Of a stretch of 7,744 nt of DNA, positions 6,340-7,744 are shown piece after piece. The stretch is taken from NCBI GenBank assembly GCA_043802925.1, contig JAZDKP010000206.1, positions 1-7,744 on the forward strand, read 5' to 3'. Made by a program: the position numbers and the translations under genes. Within the stretch, counting starts at the first letter, position 1, and every line of letters begins with the position of its first letter. The notes below the pieces were generated by a model. The model did no database searches. It was not told the DNA's origin and saw only the letters and a list, made by a program, of their open reading frames with translations. This stretch comes from JAZDKP01 sp043802925. Lineage in GTDB: Bacteria; Fibrobacterota; OXYB2-FULL-49-7; JAEUSG01.

Positions 6340-7017
6340 TTATTCCGCGGTCGAATACGGAGGATAAACATTAACATGCTGCCCTTCCATAGACGGCATA
6401 GGCTGTGTAAAAACCAGTCTTTGGCCAGGTTGAGCGTTGGCAACAAACAACTGGCCATCCAACATAAAAGTCATCTCCCATTCTTCCGGGCCGCCATCTC
6501 CTTTTCCCAAAATCGCATTCACGTTATGGCGAGCGCCAACAGTTAATTCAATAACAACCCCAGCATTCCCATTATCGTGGACTTCCAGGCCGGCAACAAG
6601 GCCCTGAGCCGTATCAATATAAGGATCAGCCCTGCGATCCGGATCAAAAACCTGCGCGGAGCCATCCCACACACTCCCCTCTTTAGGGGAAAGAATAAAT
6701 TGAACCTGAACCCGTTTTTCCTGGACCTGTTCTACAGTAGCGGCAGCAGATGCTTCTTTCGTTTTACCAAAGTCGACAGTGGTAGTACCCTCAACACCAT
6801 TCGGCTGGGCAGGCATACAAGACAAAGCGCCGGCAGCAAACACAGTGCCAAGACGACCTACTCGACTTGCGCTAGAAACAGGCCTATCACCCGTCCGCGC
6901 CAAAGAAGCCTCTTGCAAACCACGTACAATCTTCTGACGCCCAGGACTGTCATTGGCTTCAGCCGTTCTTACAACGGTTTGAACACCAGAATGTTCTGGA
7001 GAGGATTTGGAGGACAT
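6340..7017 (-). CDS. Exported beta-rich protein of unknown function with a long N-terminal leader
   Basis: This 225-residue protein has a hydrophilic leader (1-54) rich in Ser, Arg and Glu, then a weakly hydrophobic stretch (55-66) ending at C67 in the context AAGALSC, a degenerate lipobox with Ala at -3 and Leu at -2. It may therefore be a lipoprotein, less surely than its large neighbour. Residues 70-100 look like a flexible Ala/Thr/Glu-rich linker. Residues 101-220 alternate hydrophobic and polar residues (VQVQFILS, GVVIELTV, EMTFMLDGQLFVA, RLVFTQPM) as in a beta-sandwich. No catalytic motif or known family was recognised. It has its own promoter with a 17-bp spacer and a leader of about 25 nt that is AT-rich and lacks a Shine-Dalgarno. 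Roles in envelope structure or binding are guesses from export alone. Confidence 0.7.
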   Translation of the reverse strand: MSSKSSPEHSGVQTVVRTAEANDSPGRQKIVRGLQEASLARTGDRPVSSASRVGRLGTVFAAGALSCMPAQPNGVEGTTTVDFGKTKEASAAATVEQVQEKRVQVQFILSPKEGSVWDGSAQVFDPDRRADPYIDTAQGLVAGLEVHDNGNAGVVIELTVGARHNVNAILGKGDGGPEEWEMTFMLDGQLFVANAQPGQRLVFTQPMPSMEGQHVNVYPPYSTAE

Positions 7018-7048
7018 AATTTTTAAATTAACAAATAATTTCCAAGCT

Positions 7049-7077
7049 AAAATATCAAAAAAACCATTCTACGTCAA
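7049..7077 (-). promoter_or_regulatory. Sigma-70-like promoter for the 225-residue protein gene
   Basis: On the minus strand, TTGACG (7077-7072, five of six) is followed by a 17-bp spacer and TATTTT (7054-7049, four of six). Transcription would begin near 7042, about 25 nt before the ATG at 7017. It lies in an AT-rich gap, 21 bp beyond the stop of the upstream FN3 gene. Confidence 0.55.
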
Positions 7078-7098
7078 GAAAATAATTTACAAGACATG

Positions 7099-7744
7099 TC
7101 AATAGGCCAATGTAAGCCTCGTCTTCCGCTGATTCACATACACCTCCAACGTCTTTTCATCGACCTTTTGGCGGTACTCGCTGCCATCGCGCTTACGAGC
7201 GCAATCCAGGAAACGGAACATCACTTTAGTGCCGTCGGTAAAGCCTTCCTTGGGCGTGATTTTAAGGTAGCGCGGGCGGGCGCTGGGCTCAAAAATCAGG
7301 TAATCGTGCTCCGAAGCGGCGACCTTGTTAAACGCCTCATCCGAAAAGGAACTGAAGTCTACCTCCACCGTCTCTCCTTCCATCACAAAGAGTTGTTCCG
7401 GATGGAGTTGGATGCTGGTCGTCAGGATTTCGTGGTTGTAGGAAAGCGCCGTCACGCGATACGCATAGGCCACGCCATCAGCGGTGGTGTCGATGTAACG
7501 GTTCTTAGCGCTGCTCGCGGGGATTTCCTCAAGGAGTTGGCTGGTATAGCCAAACTTCGGGTCATCGTACGCCCGCTTGCTGCGGTAAATTTGGAACGCG
7601 GCCACTTCCCGCGGCATGGCGTTCCACGTGAGCGTCACGCGCTTTTCGGAATACTGGATCTTAAGGTTTTCAAAACTCGCCCCCATCATGGACTCCGTTT
7701 GAGGCTTGAGCTTTTTGGGGAGCATAGCTGTCGAATCGGACTGA
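7099..7744 (-). CDS. FN3/Ig-like surface protein, C-terminal part (5' partial)
   Basis: The frame is open from the right edge to a TGA at 7101-7099. The first ATG in the window (7725) is preceded by six sense codons and is probably not the start, because no signal sequence follows it. Numbering from that Met, residues 16-97 form a fibronectin type III domain with typical landmarks: VTLTWNA with W34, FQIYRSK (44-50), and YIDTTADGVAYAYRVTALS (77-95) as the closing strands. Residues about 105-198 form a second beta-domain (VMEGETVEVDFSSFSD, then TKVMFRFLDC and KTLEVYV), like the Ig/cadherin-type modules of large bacterial surface proteins. It is probably an extracellular, non-catalytic adhesive or scaffolding protein. 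The family cannot be named from this fragment. Confidence 0.75.
   Translation of the reverse strand, partial: QSDSTAMLPKKLKPQTESMMGASFENLKIQYSEKRVTLTWNAMPREVAAFQIYRSKRAYDDPKFGYTSQLLEEIPASSAKNRYIDTTADGVAYAYRVTALSYNHEILTTSIQLHPEQLFVMEGETVEVDFSSFSDEAFNKVAASEHDYLIFEPSARPRYLKITPKEGFTDGTKVMFRFLDCARKRDGSEYRQKVDEKTLEVYVNQRKTRLTLAY

Noticed and set aside
6302..6345. Possible hairpin after the 225-residue gene (TTAAA arms)
   Set aside because: Only about five A-T pairs would form and no T-tract follows, so it does not support a terminator.
6577..7026. Plus-strand open frame of 149 residues opposite the 225-residue gene
   Set aside because: It lies almost wholly antisense to a gene with its own promoter, and its product has no signal, domain or composition typical of a real protein.
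7093..7100. 8-bp palindrome GACATGTC near the end of the FN3 gene
   Set aside because: It is too short for a terminator or an operator claim, overlaps the stop codon, and no second copy was seen.

Overview
The window carries seven protein-coding genes and no RNA gene, CRISPR array or recognisable transposase. One gene runs on the plus strand (cut by the left edge) and six on the minus strand (the last cut by the right edge). Almost every product is predicted to be exported: beta-rich Ig/FN3-type surface proteins, a large lipoprotein and a secreted Rhs-type protein. The lipobox, Sec signal peptide and Rhs tip fit a bacterium, probably one with an outer membrane. The half-EGF cysteine motifs and the Asp-rich linker after the lipidated Cys are common in delta-proteobacteria-like lineages, but the phylum cannot be fixed from this sequence. 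The minus-strand starts lack a convincing Shine-Dalgarno sequence, while their promoters look like ordinary TTGACA/TATAAT sigma-70 sites.

Layout. Positions 3-1550 (+) encode the C-terminal 515 residues of a secreted Ig/FN3-like protein ending in a 14-cysteine module. It converges, with a 6-bp gap, on a two-gene unit: a mini-Rhs protein (1881-2894, -) followed 12 nt downstream by a four-helix membrane protein (1557-1868, -). Positions 2997-5822 (-) encode a 941-residue lipoprotein with an Asp-rich linker, a ZU5-like region, EGF-like repeats, a bacterial Ig domain and further beta domains. Two smaller exported-protein candidates follow (5882-6211 and 6340-7017, -). An FN3-containing C-terminal fragment (7099 to the right edge, -) closes the window.

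How the parts fit. The minus-strand genes are tightly packed, yet four of them have a sigma-70-like promoter in the short gap upstream, three with a 17-bp spacer. They look like independently transcribed surface-protein genes rather than one operon. The exception is the mini-Rhs/membrane-protein pair, which share one promoter and resemble a toxin/immunity cassette. The predicted toxin domain has a metal-ligand pattern like zinc-dependent phospholipase C, and both the toxin domain and its neighbour are AT-rich (about 30% GC) beside an RHS core of about 51% GC, the usual sign of a swapped Rhs tip.

The most unusual observations are: (i) an Rhs protein reduced to signal peptide, RHS core and effector, with no cocoon-forming repeats; (ii) three consecutive genes whose hydrophobic export segment is preceded by a hydrophilic leader of about 54-77 residues; and (iii) the repeated W/S/C cysteine module at the end of the plus-strand gene. 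No stretch over 300 bases lacks a gene; the longest gap (6212-6339) holds only a promoter candidate.
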